Positions 35,338-46,026 of a DNA stretch of 64,000 nucleotides are shown piece after piece. Under the pieces are notes generated by a model. That model worked only from the letters and a program-made list of their open reading frames with translations. It had not been told where the DNA came from and ran no database searches. Made by a program: the position numbers and the translations under genes. Source of the DNA: Glycine soja (Eukaryota > Streptophyta > Magnoliopsida > Fabales > Fabaceae); assembly GCF_004193775.1 (NCBI RefSeq), contig NC_041021.1, forward strand, positions 9,323,795 to 9,387,794, given 5' to 3'. How positions within the stretch are numbered: the stretch's first letter is position 1; every line of letters begins with the position of its first letter.

Positions 35338-37468
35338 TCAGGAGTTTTCACTTAGCCGATATACAGTGATTTCTTGCTGCTTGAAGTACCGTCTGTCCTC
35401 TTCATCCACAAGAACAAGATTTAGAAAGTACTTCACACTGAACTTGTTGTTGATGTTGCGGTATGTGGGGGTCAACTCATATGGACTGAGGAACAATCTC
35501 ACAGGAATTGATTCTCCTGAAAAGTCAATATCAGTAACACTAATATGCAATTATGTATTGATTTTAGCCAGAAAAAGGAATAAAATCTATTTTTAATTAC
35601 AAAGTAAATCAGCCTGTACAAGCATCCCTTTCAAGCTCAGAAAACAGAGAAATACTAATACAAATTTGAAATTTGACAAACTACAATAACCTGAATTGAA
35701 ATACTAATGCGAAAAGTTGGTTACAATTTGAAAGCATTAGCTTTATCCTAGCGTGTTGTTCAATTACACCCATTAAAAATATCATTTACAATAGGGGTTA
35801 TAAGGTTGGCTTAGGGAGGGTGAGAGAGGTCGCAGCTTTAAATCTTTGTCACTAACAAAAAATTAACCACTAACATTTGTTGATAAAAAAAAAATCATCT
35901 ATAATAACAAGTATGATGAAAAATGGTTTCTTCTTGTATTGAAAGAGTAATTGTCAAAAGTTTTAGACATTTGTAACTAAAAATCTCACACCAGGATTGG
36001 TCATACCCACTCTCAACAAATGTGATATTTGTTCATTTAATTATTGCATTATGCATTTGTGTTTTGAGTTAGTTATATTTCATTTTGTTTCCCCACTCCC
36101 TCTTGGCTAAAAACGGAGGTTCGTTCTTGGATTTGTCCCCAACATCCAGTGTCACTTTGTTTCCTGAATAAACTTACCTCACAAGTCTAGTATTCCAATT
36201 AATTTTTCAACTAATTAAAAGTATAAGAGTTTAACAAATGGTTTCATTAGACCAGGCAAAACAATAATGTATGCACTAAACACAATAAACTTTATTGTGC
36301 CCTAGAAATTGTAAAAGTAAAAAAAAATGGAGACAGCCATGCAGGGAGAGAAAATAAAACAGGAATTTAGATCTCAAGATCTATGTTAACTGATCCTATT
36401 TTCTTTTCCTTTTCCTGTTTTCCTCTTTTTTAATACTATTTTATAGCACTTACTAGGCTTTTATACTTCCTCTAATGCTAATCTTAGTTAATGTTTGTAG
36501 CATCATTTTTTTTAGAAGAGCTAGGTTCCAACGTCCAACGCATAATCAAACTCAACATATCTGTTAACACGGGATTAAAATAGGGATGTCATTTTACTAA
36601 TCACTACAAGACAAACATCATGCATATTACAGAGTAGAAAATCATTGTTCAAAATAAAAAGTGAAGTAAACTATGAAGACTGCAAACCTCGGACTGGAAC
36701 ACCATTCATCAAATCAAACTTTGAAAGGGTCTCTGTCTCAACATCCCAGATCCAGTTGACTCTCAGCGCCTGACTTCGAGTTCCATGGTTTTTATTTTGA
36801 TTCTCACCAGAAGAAAATATATTTTGCCAACGATGACATCCTTCAGATGGTACCTGTTAATTTTTTAATACCACAAGCAAGTTTCATTTAATTTTCTTTA
36901 AGAGCATTAAAGATGTTTATATATTCGTGACTTCATGAGCTATTTAAGACTCACTTGCTTTTTCCGTATTCAAACTCTCTGTGTAAGCATTCTTCAATTC
37001 CTACTTCCATCTGCATGAAGCATAAAGGTAACAAAAAGTTAACCTGATATTAAGTAATATCAATTCTCATCAGAGTATACCATTAGATTAACAACTACAT
37101 TACTCGTGAACTAAAAACAACTCCCTCAATCACTCCAGTTGCAAAGGAGATGACTCAAAATAGAAACTGATCCAAGCAGTTTTTTTCTTTTAGCAAACAC
37201 AACAGCATCAGAGTAAGGAATTTGTATTTTATAGCATGAATGAAAAAATACAAGTTTAACGTGATCGAGCATGAAGCTTCAACTAGATGTAGAAAGTGAA
37301 GTGTGGACAAAACTTTCCAGTACATTCTCTATTTGAGATATATAGGTTGAATTATCGAATTAATGAGAGGCAAATTTGCAATTAGCAATATGCATCTACT
37401 GATAACCACCGTGCAATCCTCACCTTAATGCTGTTATTAAATGGTGGAGCTGGAGAATAATTGCGTAC
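35338..37468 (-). pseudogene. VPS26 (retromer subunit) 3' gene fragment, broken
   Basis: Minus-strand exons 37468-37424 (VRNYSPAPPFNNSIK), 37010-36955 (MEVGIEECLHREFEYGKS), 36853-36688 (YHLKDVIVGKIYFLLVRI...) and 35516-35338 (GESIPVRLFLSPYELTP ... DEEDRRYFKQQEITVYRL) match the C-terminal half of VPS26, the arrestin-like core subunit of the endosomal retromer complex. Splice sites and phases agree. The third exon, however, has a TGA within the RRRES segment and then loses about 10 bp, shifting frame before VETETLSKF. The 5' half is absent: beyond 37468 no exon is visible, and a copia LTR begins at 37957. This is a pseudogene or truncated duplicate. Intact VPS26 would be elsewhere. Confidence 0.88.
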
Positions 37469-37956
37469 CTGAAAAGAGATCGTAGTAAAAAAATAAGGTT
37501 TACTTTGGGAATAATAAAAAACTAATATTCTGTGTTAACCATAAACTGACATATCAAAAGGAATATATACAGTAATTACTACAACAATCAGAATATAAAA
37601 AAAGAATAGAAAATCTTGTCATAGCATGATCAAGCAAGAAACAGTATGTTGGACTATTGTAGGCTTGTGATGAAAGTTCTTCTGTTAAACTTTGTACTAT
37701 TCAAATCCAATAGATGATTGGGTTTACTTCTATAATATACAACATTCATAAGCGTAATAAGTATTTGTGAAGGGACAAAAGACAACTTACAAGAAAGGTT
37801 GATTATGCTTAAAAGTACAATAAAAAGTAACACAAAAGTTCAAATTAAAAAATGTATCAAAGAACTAATAAGTTCCCCCTTCCTTCTCTCCTTTCTCTTT
37901 ATAAAATTAGAACTCACATTCAAACTTCCTTGAGATGCTCTCCATCTAAAACCTAC
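37469..37956. other. former VPS26 intron or flank
   Basis: AT-rich sequence between the last recognisable VPS26 exon and the copia LTR; no exon found. The missing upstream exons are not seen elsewhere in the window. Confidence 0.4.
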
Positions 37957-38325
37957 TGTTGGAGATGTTATAAAAGTATAAAACCATTCGTATGCCTTCA
38001 CATAACCTTTCCAGATTATTAGTTCATGGGTATATTAGTTGTAGGGTGATCAATTATCAAAATTAATTTGTAGAGTGATTAATATGAAAAATTAGTTGGG
38101 AGAACAGGTTTCTTTGATTTTAATATGAATTCTATAAGAATTAATAGAAGATATTACAGTTTTCTATATTAGATGAATCGGAGAATTGATTTACTTTGTT
38201 TTAAAATAAGATCTTTATCATTATTAGCTATTATTTATTTCCTTTATTATTCCTTGAATCAAGGAACATACTTTATTGTAATATTTCTATATAAGATAAG
38301 AAAGTTTTTCCTATTACTTTCTACA
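37957..38325 (+). repeat. 5' LTR of the copia element (369 bp)
   Basis: Starts TGTTGGAGATG and ends CTTTCTACA, directly before the primer site. A TATA-like CTATATAAG lies at 38287-38295, only about 30 bp from the LTR end. Confidence 0.85.
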
Positions 38326-38338
38326 TGGTATCAACAAC
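38326..38338 (+). promoter_or_regulatory. copia primer-binding site
   Basis: TGGTATCAACAAC begins at the base after the LTR and matches the 3' end of initiator methionine tRNA over its first eight bases, as in most copia elements. Confidence 0.85.
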
Positions 38339-38378
38339 TCTAGGTTTACCAATCTAGGGTTTTTCTCTCTCTTCCCTA

Positions 38379-39028
38379 ATGGCGGCATGCCCAGATGGCA
38401 ACACCAATGACTTAGCCACCACAACTTTTTCCAACTCGTTTCAAGTCAATGTTCAATGCCTCAATGGGAAGAACTACATAGAATGGTTGCAAATCATTGC
38501 TTGGTTAACCAATTCTATGGAACTAGTGATTGGAAAGCCTTTTATGTTCTTGCCCTCAACAAAAGAAGTTTGGGATGCTGTGAAAGATACATACTCTGAT
38601 ATTCAAAATTCTTCTCAGATTTTTGGCTTGAAATCAAGACTATGACATGCAAAACAAGGTGATAGGGACGTGACTACCTACTATAATGAAATGGTGACTT
38701 TATGGCAAGAATTAGACCTTTGCTATGAAGACAACTGGAAGTGCAGTGAGGACAATATTCAATTTGTTAAAAGGAAAGAAAATGATCGTGTATTCATGTT
38801 CTTGGCTTGATGAAGTACAGGGCCAAATTCTAGGTAAATTTCATTTGCCTATAATTCATGAAGCTTTCTCAGAAATAAGAGAGAAGAAGCATGACAAAGA
38901 GTCATGTTGAACAAGCCAGCCCTTGTTTTAGAAGCAGAAGGTTCTGCCCTTGCTGCATAGAACCTAAATGAAGAAGGGAAGAGAGATGAAAAAAATTTGA
39001 TAGACCATAGTGCAATCATTGCAAGGGG
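38379..39028 (+). pseudogene. copia gag, first part
   Basis: The frame starts MAACPDGNTNDLATTTFSNS and contains LNGKNYIEWLQ and KPFMFLPSTKEVWDAVKDTY, the UBN2-type gag core. Stops occur from about 38643 and frame changes follow; the downstream text still reads as gag (ELDLCYEDNW, then a KENDRVFMFLA-like motif). The zinc knuckle begins at about 39010 (CNHCK) and is interrupted by the hAT-like insertion. Confidence 0.8.
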
Positions 39029-39789
39029 CAGTGTTGTCAAATGGCGGCACCACGGCGGTATGGCGGCACGAATTTTTGAAAAAACGCCACCAAATAGCGG
39101 TGGCGTTGCGGGTTTCAAATGGCGACGCCATGGCGGCCGCCATAGGCTTAATGGTGGTGGCGGAGTGGCGATTATGACGGAAGAAACTTTTGTTTTTGAA
39201 AATTTTCCCAAAATGAGATTGGGTCGTCTTGGGTTGACCCGACCCAATCTTAAACCCGATTTTCAAATCAAAATGGAATGAGCAGCACGCAGCACGTGAA
39301 CTCCAACACGAGCAGCACACAACACCCAACACACACCAGCGACAATGGCACCACAGAGGTCTCACCCGAAGTCGACGACGACACCACGCGAGCAACGGAC
39401 GGCGATGGCGACGACAAAGACTAGAGACTGCGGCGACACCTAGTTCTATTTTTTTTTGGTTCAATTTTTTTTTGCACATGGTTCTATTTTTTTTGTTCAA
39501 TTTTTTTTTGTTTGACACTCTTTTTTAATTTTTGGTTCTGCTTTTTTTTTTCCTGTTCAGTCCTCTTCTACTAATTACAAGCAAGAGGATTATGTTGGGA
39601 TTGGAGAAGATGATTAGAGCCTCAACCTTTACTTTGCATTATGCTTTTATCCTTTTGTTATTTTGAACTCTTGAATGAGTTTATTTGGTGTTGGTTATTG
39701 TGTGAACTTATGAAATTTTTTTAGTTTATTTAAATGCAATTCATTGTTTTTTAATTTTTTAATTATATTTATTTTTTATCTATTGTTTT

Positions 39790-39869
<80 letters not shown>

Positions 39870-39952
39870 TCCGCCATTTGCCGCTATGCCATCCGCCATA
39901 TTTTTATGGTGGATTTTTGGCTTTCCACCATGAACCGCCATTAACAACATTG
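39029..39952. mobile_element. hAT-like non-autonomous element inside gag (924 bp)
   Basis: The left end CAGTGTTGTCAAATGGCGG and the reverse complement of the right end CAATGTTGTTAATGGCGG form inverted repeats. The flanks GCAAGGGG (39021-39028) and GCAAGCGC (39953-39960) are an 8-bp target duplication with two differences. The interior holds many GGCGGC/GCCGCC words, GC-rich sequence of unknown origin (39250-39440), T-rich tracts and a (TA)n run. It encodes nothing I can support. Confidence 0.75.
39791..39866. repeat. (TA)n microsatellite
   Basis: About 75 bp of alternating TA within the hAT-like element. Confidence 0.97.
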
Positions 39953-41446
39953 GCAAGCGCCCATGGCATACACGACAAACTTGTTGGAAGAGTCATGGGA
40001 AGCCTCCAAATTGGAGAAAGAAAGGAGGAAGTGACGGCTGTGCACTTCAAGCTAGTACGTCTGACCAAGAGAAACAACCTCCCTCAAGTCCCCTTCCTTT
40101 CACTAAGGAACAATTAGACCAATTGTACATACTTCTTGAGTCTCAAACCTCTTCTTGCTCTGTAGCTCAAAAGGGTAACTTTTTACCATCTGCTTTCCTT
40201 AGTGTCAATTCCAATTATACTTGGATTGTTTGATTCCAGTGCTTCCGATCATATGACGGGAGAGTCTAGTTTCTTTGCTTCATATAGTCCTTGTGCAGTT
40301 AACCAAAAAATTAAGATTGCAGATGACTCTTTTTCAGCCATTGCAGGAAAAGGTTGTGTTGTCATATCCCTAACACTCATTCTCCAAAATGTCTTAAATT
40401 TTCCTAACTTATCTTGTAACCTATTGTCTGTGAGTAAATTAGTTCAAGATAAAAATTGTCAAGCTAATTTCTTTCGTTCTCATTGTGTGTTTAACAATTT
40501 GAACTCGAGGAGGAAGATTGGTAGTGCTAAGAAGAGTGGAGGACTCTACCTCTTTGAGGATGTATGTGGATCAAGACAACAATCACAATCAATGAGTTCC
40601 TGTTTTGAATCTGTTTTTGTTTCAAATAATAATAAGGATATCATGTTATGGCATTTTCGGTTAGGCCACCTAAGTTTTAGATATTTAAAACACCTATTTT
40701 CCAAGTTGTTTGTTAATAAAGACCCTTCAATGCTACATTGTGAAATCTATGAATTTGCAAAGCATCATCATACTTATTTTCATGTGCAATCTTATAATCC
40801 AACAAAACCATTTGCTATTATTCGCATTGATGTTTAGGGTCCAAATAAAATAAGGACACTTTCCAACAAAAAGTGGTTCATCACTTTTATAGATAACTAC
40901 ACTAGACTTTGTTGGGTGAACTTATTAAAAGAAAAATCTAAAGCTGAACAAGCTGTCGGAAATTTTTTTAAAATGGTGCAAAATCAATTTCAAACTAATA
41001 TACAAGTCCTCAAAAGTGATAATGGGAGGGAATATTTTAACACAATCCTAGGAAATTTATTTTCGTGAAAATGGGATTGTCCATCAAAGTTCTTGTGCTA
41101 ATACACCCCAACAAAATGGGATTGTAGAGAGAAAAAATAAACACCTTTTAGAGGTGGCTAGGGCTTTACTCTTTTCTACTAAAGTTCCCAAATATCTATG
41201 GGGTGAGGTTGTTTTGACTGCTACATATTTAATTAACCGCATGCCTTCCAAAGTTTTACTATTTCAAACTCCTTTGCATGTTTTTAAAGAGTTTTTCCCT
41301 ATGGCACGCCTTTTAGCTGATTTACCATTAAAAATATTTGGTTGTACTGCTTTTGTTCATGAACATAAGCAGATCGAAAAACTTGACCCGCGTGCTATAA
41401 AGTGTATTTCCATTGGTTACTCTCCAAGCCAATTTTTTTTTGTAAG
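39953..41446 (+). pseudogene. copia gag end, protease and integrase remnant
   Basis: Directly after the insertion the gag zinc knuckle resumes (PWHTRQTC, completing the CX2CX4HX4C pattern begun at 39010). The protease follows, with DSSASDHMT at about 40231-40257 (the usual DSGA is DSSA, after a frame change), then the gag-pre-integrase motif LWHFRLGHLSF (about 40650). The integrase core has FIDNYTRLCW, SDNGREYF and [15 protein letters not shown], so D, D and E are visible. A TAG at 40835-40837 and a frame break near 41065 disrupt it. The text stops at 41446 where the Tat LTR begins. Confidence 0.85.
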
Positions 41447-43110
41447 TGTCATACCCTAATTTCGTCCGGGGACCTTTGCTTGGTGGCATACAACTTGTGT
41501 TTGGTCATTTTGAGGTGCTTGGCACCCATCATTAGGCAATTTGTGAAATTCCGTGACGTGCCGGAAATCAAAAGAAAATATTGATGCACAATCCGTAAGG
41601 TTCCGTGACACACTGGAAATCAAAAGGAAGCATCGTTGCACAAATAGTGAGGTTCCGTAACATTCCGTAAGTCAAAAAAGGGGATGATTATGTAATCCGC
41701 AAGGTTCCGTAACATTACGGAAAGAAAACAAGTATCGTTATGAAATTCGTAAGTTTCCGTAACTTTACGAAAAAAAGAATCACCAAAAAAAGGCAGGGGG
41801 GTGTATTTAGTAAAAATGGGGGTGCAAATAGCAACCAGGCCCACTGGGCCCTCCAGAAGATTCCTCCAGAAGCAAGGCTGTTGCTTCTGGAGGAAGCAAC
41901 CTTGCTCGCCTGGGCGAGTTGGGTGGCAAGCTTCTCCCCCAATTTTCTATAAATAGGGGGAGAAGTGAAGTAGAAAAGGGTTCAGCCCCTTAGGCACTTC
42001 TCTCTCTCTCGAAATAGCTGAGGAAAATTAGTTCCGTGAAGAAAATCCAAGCCGAGGCGCTTCCGCAACGTTTCCGTAACGTTTCCGAGAGTAATTACGC
42101 GAAGATTCTCGACCGTTCTTCAAGATTCATCGTTCGTTCTTCGTTTTCTTCAGTCTTCAACGGGTAAGTACCTCAAACCAAGCTTTTCAATTCATTCTAT
42201 GTACCCGTGGTGGTCCACATTTTGTTTCATGTATTTTTATTCTCGTTTTCATTTACTTTGTATACCCCCTTTTGACGTGCTTAAGCCATTTATTTAAGTC
42301 ATTTCTCGCTTAATCGAAAAATAAAATAAATTTCCACCGATCGTTTGAATTGTATCATCCGTTAATTTCGGTTAAAATGAATTCCGACCGTTCGGTCGTG
42401 CCGTAACCACGTTGGAAATAAAAAAAAAGAGAGGTAAAATAATAATATAATAATAAAAAATACCTTTTAGTAAAATAAAGCGAAAAATCAATCAGACGTT
42501 TTCTCTTTGGGATTTCTCATTCTTAATTGAATTGATTAATAACTAAAGTGAAACTAAGGCTAAAATCGACTCGCCTAGTCAAGCTCGTCCACAAAAATAG
42601 GATTTTGAAAGTTTATCATTTCTGTTTCTTACCAAGTAAAATGGATCATTTTTAAGGTCCAACGCCTTAAAATGATCACCTTTCAAGTAAAAAAGAATCA
42701 CTTGATTCACACATAAGAAAGAACTACGTAGGTCTGATTTCCTTACCACAATTGAGGAATACGTAGGAGCAAAGGGAAACACCCTTGTCGACCACAACAA
42801 GTGGAAAAATATAAAAAGGGTATAAAAGATATAAGAACGTAAAAAGGGAACGTAAAAATCTAAGTCATGTTTGCACATTTGATTAAAGGCTGCCGTCTCT
42901 TATGACGGACGTGTGGGGTGCTAATACCTTCCTCGGGCGTAAATACAACTCCCGAGCCTTTCACTTAAAAGTTCGTAGATCGCGTCTTTTCCGGTTTTTC
43001 CGACGTTTTCCTCAAATAAACGTTGGTGGCGACTCCGCGCGTATTCCTTTCGTGGAACACGCATCCCGCGAGTCACGTGTCGCCCTCCCGCCGAAGGGTA
43101 GGTTGCGACA
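41447..43110 (+). repeat. 5' LTR of the Tat element (1664 bp)
   Basis: Starts TGTCATACCC and ends GGTTGCGACA, immediately before the primer site. Features inside: the hairpin-like GCTCGCCTGGGCGAG (41904), a TATA box (41947), a strong GTAAGT donor (42164), the CTACGTAGG inverted motif (42724-42768) and a primer-site-like TGGCGACTCC (43027). It matches the 3' LTR closely but has about 72 bp (42212-42283) that the 3' copy lacks. Confidence 0.95.
41947..41956 (+). promoter_or_regulatory. TATA box of the 5' LTR
   Basis: CTATAAATAG, followed about 45-55 bp downstream by a CT-rich initiator-like stretch (ACTTCTCTCTCTCTCG). Repeated exactly in the 3' LTR at 60792-60801. Confidence 0.85.
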
Positions 43111-43112
43111 GT

Positions 43113-43130
43113 TGGCGACTCCACTGGGGA
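43113..43130 (+). promoter_or_regulatory. primer-binding site of the Tat element
   Basis: TGGCGACTCCACTGGGGA starts two bases after the LTR and begins with TGG, the complement of a tRNA CCA end. It is not the methionine-tRNA type. Related Ogre elements are reported to use a tRNA-Arg primer, but I cannot confirm the tRNA from this sequence. Confidence 0.8.
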
Positions 43131-43982
43131 CTATTTTTAGAGAGTTAGGCCATTTAATCTTGTGCAATGTTTTATCATGACTTTCTCCTTTGTTGGTTTC
43201 CCTTTATTTTTTATGTTCTTGTGTATATAAACTCTTTGTTGCTTTTAGTGCGTTTTAAAATGTATGCATGAGGTAAATATTTATTCATTTGATGCACACA
43301 GACACCAACACTATTTGCACACACTGTGAGTTGAAAAAGGGCCCTATACCCGGGTTCATGGGAACATAAGGAGTGGAGGTGAATCTGTGATCATGCTAGG
43401 TCTCCGACTTGCTTGATTACAGTGAACCCTCATCTAGAGTTTTTCTCTTTGAAAACATATTGTTGCTAGTAGTCCCTACTGCTGCTGTATGTTCTTCGAA
43501 GGGGATGATACCTCTAGAAACCATCAAGAGAGATATGACTACCTTGGGGGTTATCACTAAAAGCCTAGTTAGCTCTCTCCCTTATAGGTCCCTTAAATAG
43601 GGGCACGGAGCAAACACGCTGCGTGCCATTTTTTCACACTGCCATGCATAAGTATCATATACCCTTTTGCTTATATTCAGTAAAGTATTGTCATACTATG
43701 TACGTTCCCGTATTGCACCTTTTGCATATGCATCGCACACGGATTCTGTCTTGATCCCCTCTATAGACAAATCAACCGAGGGTCCGGGTCACCGTCTTAA
43801 ATACATACGTTGGGGCACTTTGCTACCCCTAGACGTTGTGTCTAAGAAGGAGACAGTTTCCCGGGCCCCCGCATTCCTAAATTACATCTGTGTCATATGC
43901 ATTCCTTCATGCATTCATCCATTCCACCCATGAGATATCGGAGTTTTGATTTGCACCAGCTTTTTGTCTCACTTTAGTAAGC
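43131..43982 (+). other. untranslated leader of the Tat element
   Basis: About 850 bp between primer site and ORF1 with only short spurious frames. A pyrimidine-rich tract ending CTCACTTTAG at 43976 lies just before the ORF1 ATG and could serve as a splice acceptor for the GTAAGT donor in the LTR. Confidence 0.6.
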
Positions 43983-45848
43983 ATGGGGACAAATCAAACC
44001 GGCAAGAGGTTTTACCAAGTCAAGGTTAAAGGCCTAGATACCACCAGCATCAAGGAGTTAGGGCGATTGATGGAACCTCTCCAAATGCAAGCCTTCCGCA
44101 AGACTTACGGAAAAATCTTAGATTTGACCATAGCAGAGGTATCCATAGAGGCCATTGCGTCACTCACCCAATACTACGACCAGCCTTTAAGATGCTTCAC
44201 GTTCGAAGACTTCCAATTGGTACCGACCATTGAAGAATTTGAGGAGATTCTAGGATGTCCTCTCGGGGGAAGAAAACCATATCTTTTCTCTGGGCGTCTC
44301 CCCTCTTTGAGCAGAATTGCAACTGTGGTCAAAGATTCAGCAAGTGGTTTGGACCGTGTAAAACAAACTCGAAACGGCATAGCGGGCCTACCACGGAAGT
44401 ACCTAGAAGACAAGGCGAGGGATATGGCAAATCAAGAAGATTGGGTCCCGTTTATGGATGTGTTAGCATTGCTAATCTTTGGGGTCGTCCTCTTTCCAAA
44501 CGTAGATGGTTTGGTGGACCTAGCCGCCATCGACGCTTTCCTTGCATACCACCATAGCAAGGAAAGCCCGGTGGTAGCTGTCTTGGCAGATTTATTTGAC
44601 ACATTTGATCGGAGGTGCGAGAAGAGTAGCACACGGATCATCTGTTGCTTGCCCGCTCTCTGTGTTTGGTTGGTTTCACACTTGTTCCAGCAAGACACGA
44701 GGCATCCATGTCCGCTCCAAAGCCATCGCTCGTGTGCTGAAAAGAGAAGAATAGATTGGGACCAGCTCTTGGCCGGGATAGGAGGTAGAACAATCAGCTG
44801 GTTCCCCCGATGGAAGGAAGGAAAGGAGGGAGTCCTTTTCTCATGTGGAGGGTACCCAAACATTCCGCTGATAGGAATGAGGGGTTGTATTAACTACAAT
44901 CCCGCGCTCGCTATAAGACAACTAGGATACCCCATGAGGGGAGCACCGATGGAAGAAAGCATGTCTCCTTTCCTTGTGAGAGATTTCGGCGCGCAAAATT
45001 TCAAGGCTATACAAAGAATCCATAAGGCATGGGAAACCCCGTTAAGGAAAGATCAAGAACTTAGGGGCATTCGTAATGGCATCATTGGTGGTTATCATGA
45101 ATGGCTGAAAGTTCATATACGAGGTTTAGATTGGCTCGCCAAGTTAAAAGTCGTTAGCGAAGATAGTTTCGAAGCACCGGAAGAAGACGAAGAAGTCCAA
45201 GCTCTCAAAAACGAGTTAGGAAAGGCGAAACTTACCAAGGAGAAGTTCAAGTTAGCTGCTACACACATCCGGAAGGAGTGTGCCGAATTACGGGAAGAGA
45301 ATGCAACTACCGCAAGAGCCCTTGAACAAGAGACCAAGAGGGCTCGCACGGAAGAGTATGGTCGTAACAAATTTCGCAGAGCTCTATGGGGTAGCAACAG
45401 TGAACTCAAGCTACGAAGGGAAGAGAGGGACCAATCGCGAGCACATAGCATGGTCTTGAAAGAGGAGTTAGTTGCCTGTTCAAGGTCCAAAAGGCGCTTG
45501 TCTCAGCGTTTATGCGAGACGGAGACCAACATGCTAGCTATCGTCGCCAAGTACCAAGAAGAGTTAAGTCTAGCCACGGCCCATGAGCAGAGGGTCGAGG
45601 ACGAGTATGCCCAAGTATACGCGGAAAAAGAGGCTAGAGGAAGGGTGATCGACTCTTTACACCAAGAGGCAACCATGTGGATGGATCGTTTTGCTCTTAC
45701 CTTGAACGGGAGTCAAGAACTTCCCCGATTGTTAGCCAAGGCCAAGGCAATGGCGAACACCTACTCCGCCCCCGAAGAAATTCATGGGCTTCTCGGCTAT
45801 TGTCAGCATATGATAGACTTAATGGCCCATATAATTAGAAACCACTAG
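43983..45848 (+). CDS. Tat/Ogre ORF1, 621 aa, function unknown
   Basis: An uninterrupted frame from MGTNQTGKRFYQVKVKG to a TAG at 45846-45848, upstream of gag. Residues 1 to about 400 form a globular part with CFTFEDFQLVPTIEEFEEIL, resembling the plant mobile-domain-like (DUF7745-type) proteins common in legume genomes. From about residue 400 to the end the sequence is rich in E, K, R, L and A with heptad-like spacing, i.e. a probable coiled coil. Extra ORFs in this position are typical of Ogre/Tat elements; no biochemical role is established. It is intact here, unlike pol. A remnant of the same ORF occurs at 61946-62106. Confidence 0.85.
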   Translation: MGTNQTGKRFYQVKVKGLDTTSIKELGRLMEPLQMQAFRKTYGKILDLTIAEVSIEAIASLTQYYDQPLRCFTFEDFQLVPTIEEFEEILGCPLGGRKPYLFSGRLPSLSRIATVVKDSASGLDRVKQTRNGIAGLPRKYLEDKARDMANQEDWVPFMDVLALLIFGVVLFPNVDGLVDLAAIDAFLAYHHSKESPVVAVLADLFDTFDRRCEKSSTRIICCLPALCVWLVSHLFQQDTRHPCPLQSHRSCAEKRRIDWDQLLAGIGGRTISWFPRWKEGKEGVLFSCGGYPNIPLIGMRGCINYNPALAIRQLGYPMRGAPMEESMSPFLVRDFGAQNFKAIQRIHKAWETPLRKDQELRGIRNGIIGGYHEWLKVHIRGLDWLAKLKVVSEDSFEAPEEDEEVQALKNELGKAKLTKEKFKLAATHIRKECAELREENATTARALEQETKRARTEEYGRNKFRRALWGSNSELKLRREERDQSRAHSMVLKEELVACSRSKRRLSQRLCETETNMLAIVAKYQEELSLATAHEQRVEDEYAQVYAEKEARGRVIDSLHQEATMWMDRFALTLNGSQELPRLLAKAKAMANTYSAPEEIHGLLGYCQHMIDLMAHIIRNH

Positions 45849-46026
45849 GAAACTTGTATGGTCTCTCAGATCTTGACTAGATACGACTTTCTAAAATAAA
45901 ATGAGTTGGTCCCATGTTTCTACTCCAAAAAGCTTGTGCGAATCAAATCACTCCTGCATTTTATCTCTAGCATGCATTCTTTCTTTCTTTACCCACTCCT
46001 CACGTTTGGTTTTTTAGGGAAAAACA

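Larger units (their letters stand above)
37957..41446 (+). mobile_element. Ty1/copia element, 5' part, cut by the Tat element
   Basis: Order: 5' LTR, methionine-tRNA-type primer site, gag, protease, integrase. The integrase is followed at 41447 by the first base of the Tat-type LTR. RT, RNase H and the 3' LTR are missing, and no continuation is found on the far side of the Tat element. A hAT-like element interrupts gag at 39029. Confidence 0.9.

Noticed and set aside
39744..40117. Plus-strand frames with YI repeats
   Set aside because: Translation of a (TA)n run in the hAT-like element joined to copia sequence.
43409..43933. Short frames in the Tat leader as possible upstream ORFs
   Set aside because: No conservation evidence and no resemblance to known proteins; treated as untranslated leader.
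44174..45490. Several minus-strand frames opposite ORF1
   Set aside because: Antisense shadows of the 621-aa ORF; no independent features.
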